A stretch of DNA of 64,000 nucleotides from Leptotrichia shahii. Lineage in GTDB: Bacteria > Fusobacteriota > Fusobacteriia > Fusobacteriales > Leptotrichiaceae. Below, piece after piece: positions 28,462 to 37,617 of the stretch. The position numbers were made by a program, and so were the translations under genes. Location: contig NZ_AP019827.1 in assembly GCF_008327825.1 (NCBI RefSeq), positions 1,364,001-1,428,000 of the forward strand. The letters are read 5' to 3'. Positions within the stretch are counted from its first letter, which is position 1, and every line of letters starts with the position of its first letter. The notes beneath the pieces are model-generated. The model had not been told where the DNA came from. It saw only the letters and a program-made list of their open reading frames with translations, and searched no databases.

Positions 28462-30204
28462 TTATAAAATCTCAACTAACAAACTTTGAAATCCTTCAAG
28501 AACAACTTTCTCCCCATCATTCTCAATCCCATCAAAATTATTAATCAAAATCTTTCCAATTTTAATTTCTTTTTCTTCAAGAACTTTTGCAATTTCACTC
28601 AACTTAACTTCTTGTTTCAACTCAGAAAAATTATTGATACAAAGAACTTTCTGATTTTCATATTTTCTTATATATGCGATTATTTCATCATTTTCCAATT
28701 CTACTGGAATAAATTCTCCAAAAGTCAAACAATCTGAATATTTTCCATTTTGCCGTAACTCAATCATTTTTTTATAATGGGCAAAAATTGAATTTTCATT
28801 ATTTATTTGAGATTCTGCATTTACTTTATCTTGACTTCCAGTTAATTCTATCCACGCTTTTACATTTTCATTTTTTGAAAATCCAGCATTTTTACTGCTA
28901 TTCCATTGGAAAGGTGTTCTTGAATTGTCACGGCTTCTTTTGTTTACAAAATATAGTGCTTCTTTAGGAGAAAATCCTTCTCCCAATGCACGTTGATACT
29001 GATCTTTGCTGGCAATATCATCAAACTGTGCTATATCAGTTCTCTCAAAATTGTCCATTCCTATTTCCTGTCCCTGATAAATAAACGGTGTCCCACGTAA
29101 AAAGAAAAACAATGTCGCAAGTAATTTTGCATTTATTTCATTTGCTTTCTTCCCTAAAAATTTATTCAAACTTCTAGGTAAATCATGATTTTCCAAAAAT
29201 GGTGCTCCCCATCCATATTTCTGCTGTGTCAGCTGACTTTCAAAAATTTTTTTTCTCAATTCATTAATTTTCACATCCTGCACTGAATAGTAAAAACCTT
29301 CTTTCGCCATATCCAAATCAGAATAGCTGAAATCAAAAATCATTGAAAAAAATCCATCTTCACCAATAAAATCATTGTATCTTTCGTATTCAAGTAAAGG
29401 TGTTTCAGCTACAGTCATGCAGTTGTACTTCTTAAATGTTTTTTCTGTCAGTTCTCCTAAAAATTCCTCAATTCCTGGCTGATTTAACGTATATTTTATG
29501 CTAAATGCAAAGCCATCGGCTCCATCAACAGGCAAGTCTAGATAATCTTTGTCTTTTTTTATTGAATTTATAGCATCTACTCTGAAACCTGCAATTCCTC
29601 TTTTCAGCCAGTAATTTACCATTTTATAAAGTTCTTGCCTAACTTCTGGATTTTCCCAGTTCAAGTCAGGCTGTTTTTTTGTAAATAAATGCAGATAATA
29701 CATTTCATTTCCGTTTTCATCAGTTTCCCCTTCAACCTTTTCCCAAGCAGAACCTCCAAAGTGACTTCTCCAGTTTGTCGGTGGCAGTCCATTTTTCCCT
29801 CTCTTAAAAATGTAATAATTTCTGTATTTGCTTTCAGGATTTTTCAATGCTTCTATAAACCACTCATGCTCATCAGAAGTATGATTAATTACTAAATCTA
29901 GAATTATCTTTATTCCTCTTTTTTCTGCCTCTGAAATTAATCTTTCCAAATCTTCCTTTGTTCCAAATTCAGGATTTATATCATAATAATCAGAAATATC
30001 ATATCCATTGTCATCCATTGGTGACTTATACACAGGACAAATCCAAATAAGAGTTATCCCTAGTTCTTTTAGATAATCCAATTTTTCAGTAATTCCATTC
30101 AAATCTCCAATTCCATCATTGTTGCTATCATAAAAACTTCTTGGATATATTTGATATCCAACTTCTTTTTTCCACCATTTTTTATCTAGTTTTTTTGTAT
30201 CCAT
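28462..30204 (-). CDS. Alpha-glucosidase, glycoside hydrolase family 13 (oligo-1,6-glucosidase type)
   Basis: 580-residue cytosolic enzyme. GH13 conserved regions: the start WWKKEVGYQIYPRSFYDSNN, region I LVINHTSDEHEWF, region II GFRVDAIN with the nucleophile Asp, region III AETPLLEYE with the acid/base Glu, region IV FLENHDLPR. QPDLNWENPEV and HFGGSAWE are typical of the oligo-1,6-glucosidase/alpha-glucosidase/trehalose-6-P hydrolase group (subfamily 31-like); the exact substrate is not readable. It lies with malH, malB and malQ, so it probably hydrolyses unphosphorylated maltodextrin or isomaltose ends. GAAGGAG precedes the ATG. Confidence 0.9.
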   Translation of the reverse strand: MDTKKLDKKWWKKEVGYQIYPRSFYDSNNDGIGDLNGITEKLDYLKELGITLIWICPVYKSPMDDNGYDISDYYDINPEFGTKEDLERLISEAEKRGIKIILDLVINHTSDEHEWFIEALKNPESKYRNYYIFKRGKNGLPPTNWRSHFGGSAWEKVEGETDENGNEMYYLHLFTKKQPDLNWENPEVRQELYKMVNYWLKRGIAGFRVDAINSIKKDKDYLDLPVDGADGFAFSIKYTLNQPGIEEFLGELTEKTFKKYNCMTVAETPLLEYERYNDFIGEDGFFSMIFDFSYSDLDMAKEGFYYSVQDVKINELRKKIFESQLTQQKYGWGAPFLENHDLPRSLNKFLGKKANEINAKLLATLFFFLRGTPFIYQGQEIGMDNFERTDIAQFDDIASKDQYQRALGEGFSPKEALYFVNKRSRDNSRTPFQWNSSKNAGFSKNENVKAWIELTGSQDKVNAESQINNENSIFAHYKKMIELRQNGKYSDCLTFGEFIPVELENDEIIAYIRKYENQKVLCINNFSELKQEVKLSEIAKVLEEKEIKIGKILINNFDGIENDGEKVVLEGFQSLLVEIL

Positions 30205-30242
30205 ATTTTCTCCTTCATATTCAATAAAGTCATTTTTTTAAA

Positions 30243-30273
30243 CCTGCCAATCTAAATATGCAGATTGACAGGC
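30243..30273 (-). terminator. Hairpin ending the candidate toxin mRNA
   Basis: On the minus strand CCTGTCAATCT and AGATTGGCAGG pair over 11 positions (one G-U) with an 8-nt loop, then TTTAAAAAAA, a poor U tract. The hairpin also contains the -35 box of the opposing promoter. Confidence 0.45.
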
Positions 30274-30293
30274 ATTAAGGTGATGCCGATGAT
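30265..30293 (+). promoter_or_regulatory. Candidate promoter of an antisense RNA
   Basis: Perfect TTGACA, 17-nt spacer, GATGAT (four of six matches to TATAAT), pointing at the reverse of the 21-codon ORF. The start would be near 30300. No ORF follows on this strand, so any transcript would be non-coding. Confidence 0.45.
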
Positions 30294-30302
30294 GAATTTT
30301 AA

Positions 30303-30368
30303 CTATTTTTTACTAATAATCAAAAACAAAATGACTATAGCTATCAAAATAGTAAAATCCCAATTCAT
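30303..30368 (-). CDS. Candidate type I toxin: 21-residue hydrophobic peptide
   Basis: A 22-codon ORF with an exceptional ribosome-binding site (GGAGGTGAT, 4 nt before ATG). The peptide starts MNWDFTILIAIVI and ends LIISKK: one short TM helix with a charged tail, the form of type I toxins (Fst, TisB, Ldr groups). It has its own promoter (TTGAAG-18-TATAAT) and a 3' stretch GGCATCACCTTAATGCC whose ATCACC can pair with the GGTGAT of the ribosome-binding site, a known way of keeping toxin mRNA untranslated. A divergent antisense promoter lies beyond its stop. It sits between malH and the GH13 gene, unrelated to either. I do not recognise the exact peptide family. Confidence 0.6.
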   Translation of the reverse strand: MNWDFTILIAIVILFLIISKK

Positions 30369-30427
30369 TTTTATCACCTCCATTCAGCGTGGATTCATTG
30401 CCAAGTTTGCATTCTTGACAATATGAT

Positions 30428-30457
30428 ATTATATCACAAAAAAAGACACTACTTCAA
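30428..30457 (-). promoter_or_regulatory. Promoter of the candidate toxin mRNA
   Basis: Minus-strand TTGAAG, 18-nt spacer, TATAAT. The -35 is in the loop and arm of the malH terminator. The expected transcript has a 5' leader of about 53 nt. Confidence 0.5.
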
Positions 30458-30475
30458 TAGTAGTGCCTTTATTTT
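30438..30475. terminator. Terminator of malH, possibly also of the antisense RNA
   Basis: Minus strand: GGCACTACT and AGTAGTGTC with a 5-nt loop followed by seven T, ending malH transcription. Plus strand: the same stem, with one mismatch, followed by TTTATTTTT. Confidence 0.7.
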
Positions 30476-30594
30476 TGCAATTTATTTTACCATACCACGC
30501 CGAATGGTTATTTTTCTAAATAATTATATCATAAACTGATTAACATTTCAAGCACTAAAAATTTATTTTCATTTTAAAATTATTCAAATGTAAT

Positions 30595-31923
<1,329 letters not shown>

Positions 31924-31973
31924 TCATCTCCATTTCTATATTTTATTAATTTTTATTTCCTATTTACATTGTT

Positions 31974-32002
31974 ATAATAACACACTTTTTTTAAAAAGTC
32001 AA
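31974..32002 (-). promoter_or_regulatory. Promoter of malH
   Basis: Minus-strand TTGACT, 17-nt spacer, TATTAT. The spacer contains TTTAAAAAAAGTGTG, nearly the same as in the malB promoter. Confidence 0.65.
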
Positions 32003-32038
32003 TACTTTTATATAATTCTTTTTAAAGATTTAAAAAGA

Positions 32039-32142
32039 TTTATATAAACCTTTTTTTATTGCTATTTATTATTATTTATTGTATAATCATAGTAATAATA
32101 ATTAAAATCGAATTTAAGAATTGTAAGAAAGGTTTATATAAA
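32039..32142. promoter_or_regulatory. Operator pair between malH and malR
   Basis: TTTATATAAACC (32039-32050) and its exact inverse GGTTTATATAAA (32131-32142), about 80 bp apart. Each holds the palindrome TTTATATAAA, plausible for a GntR dimer. The second copy covers the ribosome-binding site and the first base of the regulator's start codon, suggesting autorepression; DNA looping between the two is possible. Confidence 0.5.
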
Positions 32143-32849
32143 TGAATAAATATGAAAAAGTCTATTATGACATAAAAGACAAAATTAAAAATGGTATCAT
32201 AAAATCAGGAGATTTTTTAAAAAAGGAAGCTGATCTTGCAAAAGACTATAATTTTTCCAAACTTACTGTAAGAAAAGCTCTTGCTATGCTGGAAACGGAA
32301 GGTTATATTCAAAAAGTGAAAGGAAAAAAATCAATTGTACTGGAGAAAAAAAATTTGGAAAATATTTCTCTGACTTCAATTCAAACTGTACAGGAAATTA
32401 GTAGACTTCAAAATATTAATCTTGAAACTGACTTAATCAGTTTATATATTGTTCAAGGGAATAAAAAATTAATGAAAGAATTTCAAGTTTCTGAAAGTGC
32501 TGATTTTTATAAAATTGTTCGTACAAATTCCTTGAATGGGGAAGTCCTAAATTATTCTATTAGTTTTTTTGATAGAAGAATTGTACCTTTTTTGAATGAA
32601 GAGATTGCTAAAAAGTCAATATATGAATATTTGGAAAAGGAATTAAAGCTAAAGATTGGTTATTCCCGAAGAGACATCAATTTTAGAAAAATTACTCCCG
32701 AAGAACAGAAATACCTTAAATTAGAAGATATAAATATGGTTGTTGTTATCAAAACTCATGCCTATTTATCAAATGGCACATTATTTCAATATGAAACAAT
32801 AATTCATCATCCTGAAAAATTTACTTTCACTGCTATTGCTAAAAGATAA
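32142..32849 (+). CDS. malR: GntR/HutC-family transcriptional regulator of alpha-glucoside genes
   Basis: 235 residues. N-terminal winged helix-turn-helix (about 1-68): YYDIKDKIKNGIIKSGDFL, LTVRKALAMLETEGYI. The C-terminal UTRA effector domain (about 85-235) has FYKIVRTNSLNGEVLNYSIS and ends QYETIIHHPEKFTFTAIAKR. Divergent from malH with inverted operator sites between, so it is probably the local repressor, relieved by a sugar phosphate. A paralogue with about 60 percent similar UTRA sequence is cut by the right window edge. The name malR is by position and family, not proven. Confidence 0.85.
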   Translation: MNKYEKVYYDIKDKIKNGIIKSGDFLKKEADLAKDYNFSKLTVRKALAMLETEGYIQKVKGKKSIVLEKKNLENISLTSIQTVQEISRLQNINLETDLISLYIVQGNKKLMKEFQVSESADFYKIVRTNSLNGEVLNYSISFFDRRIVPFLNEEIAKKSIYEYLEKELKLKIGYSRRDINFRKITPEEQKYLKLEDINMVVVIKTHAYLSNGTLFQYETIIHHPEKFTFTAIAKR

Positions 32850-33115
32850 CATAATAAATGCTTCTTGCTGGATAATAAACTTATACTATTTTCTGATGAA
32901 TTTATTATAAATCCTGTTTAGCAAGGAATCCTGTTGTCTTACCAGAAAATAAATAAAATATGTTTTCAATTTTTTAATAGAGTTTAATATTTTGTATAAA
33001 AAGAAAGAACTTTCTCAAGTCTCGTATTCTAAAACTTTAAAATTTTTGACTTTTGAAAATTCTTTCTTAATTTTTTTTATAAAATTTAATTTCAATTATT
33101 TATCAAATTTTATTT

Positions 33116-34708
33116 TTATCCTTTTTTCATCATGTCTTCAATTCTTTCTCTTACTTGAGGTACTGACAATCCGATGATTACTTGAATAGCTGATCCTTTT
33201 CTAACTACACCATGAGCTCCTGCTGCTTTAAATGCTGCATCTGGCAATAATTTGCTTGGATCTTTTACACTTACTCTAAGTCTAGTTGCACAGTTATTAA
33301 GTTCTTCGATATTTTCTCTTCCACCTAATGCTTCAAGAATGATTGCACCTTTTTGAGCATATTCATCTCCACCAGCTATGGCTGCTGCACCTTGCGCTCC
33401 ATCTTCACCATGTTTAGCTTTATAGTCAGCTTTTGTATAGAGTTTCATTTCTTCATCTTCATCTTCTCTACCTGGTGTTTTCAGATTCATTTTTTGAATT
33501 AAGAATCTAAATACAAAGAAGTATATTGCTGTAAATATTAATCCAATTACTATTTGAATAATTACTGTTCCAGAGTGATTTTTAAACATTGGTATCCAGT
33601 TCAGGAATAAGAAGTCTAGTAATCCTCCACCCATATTTCCAACAACTCCGAAAGCATACATTGTTGCAGCCATTGTTGCAGCCAAGAAAGCATGAACTGC
33701 AAATAACACTGGAGCTATAAATAAGAATGTAAATTCCAATGGTTCAGTTATACCTGAAATTATTGCTGTAAATACTATAGGTATTAATAATGCTGCTACA
33801 GCTTTCTTTTTATTAGGTTTTGCAGTAGCATACATAGCAAGTGCTATTCCCGGTGCACCGAATATTTTTGAATTTCCGTGTAATGCAAATCCACCTTGCG
33901 GGAATAAAGATTTCAATGATTGTGCACTTTGAGCAAATTCTTTTATATGTTGAACCCAGTAAACTTGAATTCCATCAGGAACTGCTGCTGGCCCAAATAT
34001 AAATGGTGTGTAAACAAAGTGGTGTAATCCTGTAGGAATTAATATTCTTTCTAAGAATGTATAAATCCATACTCCAAATATTCCTGAAGCTTTCATAAAT
34101 CCTTGCAATGCACCAATTCCCATTTGAATCTTAGGCCAAATTAATACTGTTAAGAAAGCACAAGGAATCATAACTACAAATCCTACTATATATACAAATA
34201 CTGAACCTTGGAATACTCCCAAGAAATCAGGCAATTTTTTATCAAAGTATTTATTATGTAGATATACTACTAACGCTGCTATTAAAATACCACCAAATAA
34301 GTTTGTATCTAATGTTGGAACTCCACCTATTGCAGCATATCCTGTTACTTTGTTAGTTATTTGTTCAGCTGCATCTATTCCATAAAATACTTTTAATATT
34401 GCACTTACAAAATAATTAAATGTTGTATATAATGCAAATGTTTCCATACATGCTCTGGCATTTGTTTTTGTTGCAAGACTAATTGGCAATCCAATCGCAA
34501 ACATTATTGGCATTTGTCTAAATACTGTCCAACCACCTTCTTGTATCACGAACCAAAAATTATACCATATTGTTCCCTCTTCAGCAATTTTTCCCATAAC
34601 TTGCGTATTAGTAAATACTGAAGACAATCCTACGACTATCCCAGTGAACGCAAATAATAAAACCGGTGCCATCATCGCCCCACCAAATCGTTGAATTTTT
34701 TTCATCAT
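33116..34708 (-). CDS. malB: PTS alpha-glucoside transporter subunit IICB
   Basis: 530 residues. EIIC membrane domain (about 1-400, eight or more TM segments) starting KIQRFGGAMMAPVLLFAF and including LHHFVYTPF and ITEPLEFTFLF, the substrate-loop motif of glucose-type IIC domains. An acidic, Ala/Gly-rich linker (about 410-450) leads to the EIIB domain (about 455-530) with the phospho-accepting Cys in LNNCATRLRVSV. No IIA domain is attached, so a separate IIA is needed. Imports maltose and isomers as 6-phosphates that feed MalH. AGGAGGT precedes the ATG. Promoter with a palindromic site upstream. Confidence 0.93.
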   Translation of the reverse strand: MMKKIQRFGGAMMAPVLLFAFTGIVVGLSSVFTNTQVMGKIAEEGTIWYNFWFVIQEGGWTVFRQMPIMFAIGLPISLATKTNARACMETFALYTTFNYFVSAILKVFYGIDAAEQITNKVTGYAAIGGVPTLDTNLFGGILIAALVVYLHNKYFDKKLPDFLGVFQGSVFVYIVGFVVMIPCAFLTVLIWPKIQMGIGALQGFMKASGIFGVWIYTFLERILIPTGLHHFVYTPFIFGPAAVPDGIQVYWVQHIKEFAQSAQSLKSLFPQGGFALHGNSKIFGAPGIALAMYATAKPNKKKAVAALLIPIVFTAIISGITEPLEFTFLFIAPVLFAVHAFLAATMAATMYAFGVVGNMGGGLLDFLFLNWIPMFKNHSGTVIIQIVIGLIFTAIYFFVFRFLIQKMNLKTPGREDEDEEMKLYTKADYKAKHGEDGAQGAAAIAGGDEYAQKGAIILEALGGRENIEELNNCATRLRVSVKDPSKLLPDAAFKAAGAHGVVRKGSAIQVIIGLSVPQVRERIEDMMKKG

Positions 34709-34762
34709 AGTTGAATACCTCCTAAAAATTTTATATATTTGATTTATTTTTTCCTTATTTTA

Positions 34763-34807
34763 AATATACCACACTTTTTTAAATTGTCAAGACATTTACG
34801 TATATCT
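34763..34807 (-). promoter_or_regulatory. malB promoter with upstream palindromic site
   Basis: Minus-strand TTGACA, 16-nt spacer, TATATT. One base upstream of the -35 lies ACATTTACGTATATCT (34792-34807 as read on the plus strand), which is nearly the same 16-mer as the one in front of malQ. Confidence 0.6.
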
Positions 34808-34821
34808 TTTTTAAAAAATTT

Positions 34822-34862
34822 TTTCAAAAAAATAATCGCCAAGTTAAAAATAGCGATTATTT
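34822..34862 (-). terminator. Terminator of the EEP nuclease gene
   Basis: Minus-strand AAATAATCGC and GCGATTATTT arms around a 13-nt loop, then seven T in all. It insulates malB's promoter from the gene upstream. Confidence 0.8.
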
Positions 34863-34925
34863 AAGACTTTTCTTTATTTTACAGTTATTATTTTCTTTTA
34901 AAATTATTAATTTTTTAATTTAAAT

Positions 34926-35716
34926 TTAAAATTCAATTTTAACTTCTATTCCAAAATGATCTGACACTATTTCCTTATTTTTGTTATTAAATATGACTTT
35001 GCTTTCCTTCACTTTTAATTTCTTGTTACTAAATATATAATCTAGCCGTTTTGGGCTTTATCATTGTCCCAGCCATGAATATTTTTATCTACAGTTATTC
35101 CGTTGTCTTTCTTTTCAGCCATGGTGTATGTATCAAAAAGTCCTTGAGCTAATATATTTTCATAATCTTTTTTATTTCCAATTGCATCTGTATTAAAATC
35201 ACCCATTAATATTTTCAAATTATTATTTTGAGTTCTATTTAAAATTGTCTGAATATTTTTCCCCATATCTTCAGTTTCACAATTTGGCAGATTCATATGG
35301 CAACTGTAAAATTCGATATCCTGACCTTCATAGTTTATTGTGATGCTGACAATTCTTCTTGCGGAAATTGTTCTCACAGACTGTGCAAAAGTACAGTAAA
35401 ATTCATCCTCGGCTTTTATTTTATGTCTTGTAATGACTGCCACGCCTTCATTATATTTCCCAAAACCTATATGTGAATTGCTCCAATGAAGGTAGTAATC
35501 TGTATCTGTATATTTTTGCAATGTTTCCAGAAGTACCCAGGCATAGTTTCCTTCTCTTATGTCATCAAAAATAATTTTATTGTTCATAAGCTGGTTCACT
35601 TCCTGCATCGCAATAACATCATATTGTTTTTCCGCAATGGTTCTTGCCAGAATATCAATTTTTTCCATTTGATTTTCTTCCAGCCATGCATGAACATTTA
35701 CTGTTAATATTTTCAT
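34926..35716 (-). pseudogene. Endonuclease/exonuclease/phosphatase family protein, C-terminal frameshift
   Basis: EEP-fold hydrolase: MKILTVNVHAWLEENQ start, IAMQEVN (metal Glu), MGDFNTDA. The ATG is 6 nt after GAGGAG. The frame ends at TAG after DNDKAQNG, but the neighbouring frame continues with KRLDYIFSNKKLKVKES and SDHFGIEV, the normal C-terminal motifs with the catalytic Asp-His. One extra A in the four-A run at 35049-35052 would restore a protein of about 263 residues. Without it the catalytic SDH is lost and the product should be inactive. A second EEP protein further right is intact. It lies between malB and malQ. Confidence 0.78.
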
Positions 35717-35872
35717 AATATTCTCCTCATTCATTCTTAAATTTTATTTTTAATAAAATTTATAGTTTTTTTTTACAGAAAAAATAAATCATATTTTTAT
35801 TATGTTAATTTAATGTTACAATATTTTTTTTACTTTGTCAACGAAATAATGCCAAAAATAAAAATTAAAATA

Positions 35873-35916
35873 ACATTTACGTATATGTTGACTTTTGGCA
35901 TAAAATATAGTATATT
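35873..35916 (+). promoter_or_regulatory. malQ promoter with overlapping palindromic site
   Basis: TTGACT, 17-nt spacer, TATATT. ACATTTACGTATATGT (35873-35888), palindromic except one central pair, abuts the -35 and shares its first base. The same site is at malB. Confidence 0.65.
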
Positions 35917-35971
35917 TAGTATTGAGAAAGAAAAATTTAATTTTATTAATAATTTTAAGGAGGAAATAGAA

Positions 35972-37462
35972 ATGTTTGAGAGAAGTTCTGGTATTTTGTT
36001 ACATCCTACTTCACTTCCTGGAAAATATGGAATTGGAAGTTTAGGAAAGGAAGCATATAAATTTGTTGATTTCCTAAAAAAATCAAATCAAAAATTATGG
36101 CAAATTTTCCCACTTGGACCGACTGGATATGGTGATTCGCCTTACCAATGTTTTTCATCATTTGCTGGAAACCCATATTTAATTGATTTTGACTTGTTAA
36201 TCGAGCAAAATTTATTAACTGAGGAAGATTTGAAAGATGTTAATTTTGGAGGAAATGAAGAATATATTGATTATGGTGCTATTTATAATCAAAAATATCC
36301 TTTGTTAAGAAAAGCATATGAAAACTTTAAAGCTAACGGAAATAAAGAATTAAAAGAAAAATTGGAAACTTTTAAAACTGAAAATAGCTCTTGGCTAGAT
36401 GATTACAGCCTTTATATTTCTTTAAAAAATCACTTTAACGGACTTCCTTGGAATGAATGGGAAGATGACATTAGAACTAGAAAAGAAGCTGCTATAAATA
36501 AATACAAAGCTGAATTAGTTAATGAAATTGAATATCATAATTTTATTCAATTCCTATTCTTTACTCAATGGAATAATGTAAAAAAATACGCTAATGACAA
36601 TGGAATAAAAATAATCGGAGATATACCAATCTTCGTTGCAGTAGACAGCTCAGACGCATGGGCAAATCCAGAAATTTTCCTATTCGATCCTGAACTAAAA
36701 CCTGTTAAAGTAGCTGGTGTTCCGCCTGATTATTTCAGTGCCACAGGACAACTTTGGGGAAATCCTTTGTACGACTGGGACAAATTAAAAGAGTTAAACT
36801 ACAAATGGTGGGTAGACAGAGTTAGAGCCAACCTTTCCACTTGTGACATCATAAGAATTGACCATTTCAGAGGATTTGATGAATATTGGGCTGTTCCTTA
36901 TGGAGATAAAACAGCTGAAAATGGTACTTGGTGTCCAGGGCCTAGAACGGACTTATTTAACGCCATTAAAAATGAACTTGGAGAATTACCTATAATTGCT
37001 GAAGATTTAGGAACAATGACGCAAGGTGTTATTGATTTGAGAGAAGCAACTGGATTCCCTGGAATGAAAATTCTAGGATTTGCATTTGATTCCAAAGAAG
37101 AAAATGACTACTTGCCTCATACTTATACCAAAAATTGTGTAGTTTATACAGGAACTCATGATAACGACACATTAATTGGATGGTTTACAAAAGCCAATGA
37201 AGACGATAAACAATTTGCAAGAAACTATTTAAATTCAAGATCGGATAATGAAATCCATTGGGATGCAATAAGAGGTGCATGGAGCTCTGTTGCAAACATG
37301 GCAATCGCTCCAATTCAAGATTTTTTAGGATTAGGAAGCGAAGCTAGAATCAATACTCCTGGACTTGCTAGCGGAAACTGGCAATGGAGATTAAAAGATG
37401 GTGTATTGACAGATGAATTGGCAGAAAGAATTGCTAAATTAACAAAAGTTTACTCAAGATAG
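35972..37462 (+). CDS. malQ: 4-alpha-glucanotransferase (amylomaltase) MalQ
   Basis: Transfers glucan segments between maltodextrins, releasing glucose. GH77 pattern: SSGILLHPTSLPGKYGIGSL at the start, GYGDSPYQCFSSFAGNPYL, DIPIFVAVDSSDAWANP, then IRIDHFRGFDEYWAVP with the nucleophile Asp, IIAEDLG with the acid Glu, and YTGTHDNDT. The start ATG follows AAGGAGG, giving 496 residues, the usual length; a much longer frame upstream contains the promoter and is not real. Its terminator follows directly. It may share regulation with malB through a common operator. Confidence 0.96.
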   Translation: MFERSSGILLHPTSLPGKYGIGSLGKEAYKFVDFLKKSNQKLWQIFPLGPTGYGDSPYQCFSSFAGNPYLIDFDLLIEQNLLTEEDLKDVNFGGNEEYIDYGAIYNQKYPLLRKAYENFKANGNKELKEKLETFKTENSSWLDDYSLYISLKNHFNGLPWNEWEDDIRTRKEAAINKYKAELVNEIEYHNFIQFLFFTQWNNVKKYANDNGIKIIGDIPIFVAVDSSDAWANPEIFLFDPELKPVKVAGVPPDYFSATGQLWGNPLYDWDKLKELNYKWWVDRVRANLSTCDIIRIDHFRGFDEYWAVPYGDKTAENGTWCPGPRTDLFNAIKNELGELPIIAEDLGTMTQGVIDLREATGFPGMKILGFAFDSKEENDYLPHTYTKNCVVYTGTHDNDTLIGWFTKANEDDKQFARNYLNSRSDNEIHWDAIRGAWSSVANMAIAPIQDFLGLGSEARINTPGLASGNWQWRLKDGVLTDELAERIAKLTKVYSR

Positions 37463-37503
37463 TTTGTAAACTTTTTTGAAATTATACAATTTATGATAAA
37501 TAA

Positions 37504-37548
37504 AATAGAGAGAATATACAAAATTTGTATTGACTCTCTATTTTTTTT
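37504..37548 (+). terminator. Terminator of malQ
   Basis: AATAGAGAG and CTCTCTATT arms, a further AATACAAA-type inner pairing, then eight T. Confidence 0.85.
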
Positions 37549-37575
37549 GCTTTTTTTTTCATATTTGACAGTAAT

Positions 37576-37608
37576 CAAAAAAAAACAACTTTATAAAAAG
37601 TTGTTTTT
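37576..37608 (-). terminator. Terminator downstream of the CRISPR array
   Basis: AACAACTTT-ATA-AAAAGTTGTT hairpin followed on the minus strand by nine T. It ends leftward transcription just after the degenerate last repeat. Confidence 0.75.
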
Positions 37609-37617
37609 AAATATTAT

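Larger units (their letters stand above)
30300..30470 (+). ncRNA. Candidate antisense antitoxin RNA
   Basis: Predicted transcript of about 170 nt running from the + strand promoter across the whole 21-codon ORF, its ribosome-binding site and its 5' leader, to a hairpin (CACTACT/AGTAGTG) followed by TTTATTTTT. It would be fully complementary to the peptide mRNA. The RNA itself is inferred from promoter and terminator positions only. Confidence 0.35.

Noticed and set aside
30421-30437. TTGACA on the plus strand at about 30416 as the antisense RNA promoter
   Set aside because: No -10 box at a suitable distance and it points away from the toxin ORF into the malH terminator.
32992-33177. 61-codon plus-strand ORF after the GntR gene
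   Set aside because: Overlaps the 3' end of malB, no ribosome-binding site, low-complexity Phe/Leu/Asn sequence.
35813-35971. N-terminal extension of malQ (53 codons)
   Set aside because: This stretch contains the malQ promoter and palindromic site; AAGGAGG and the family start lie at 35972.
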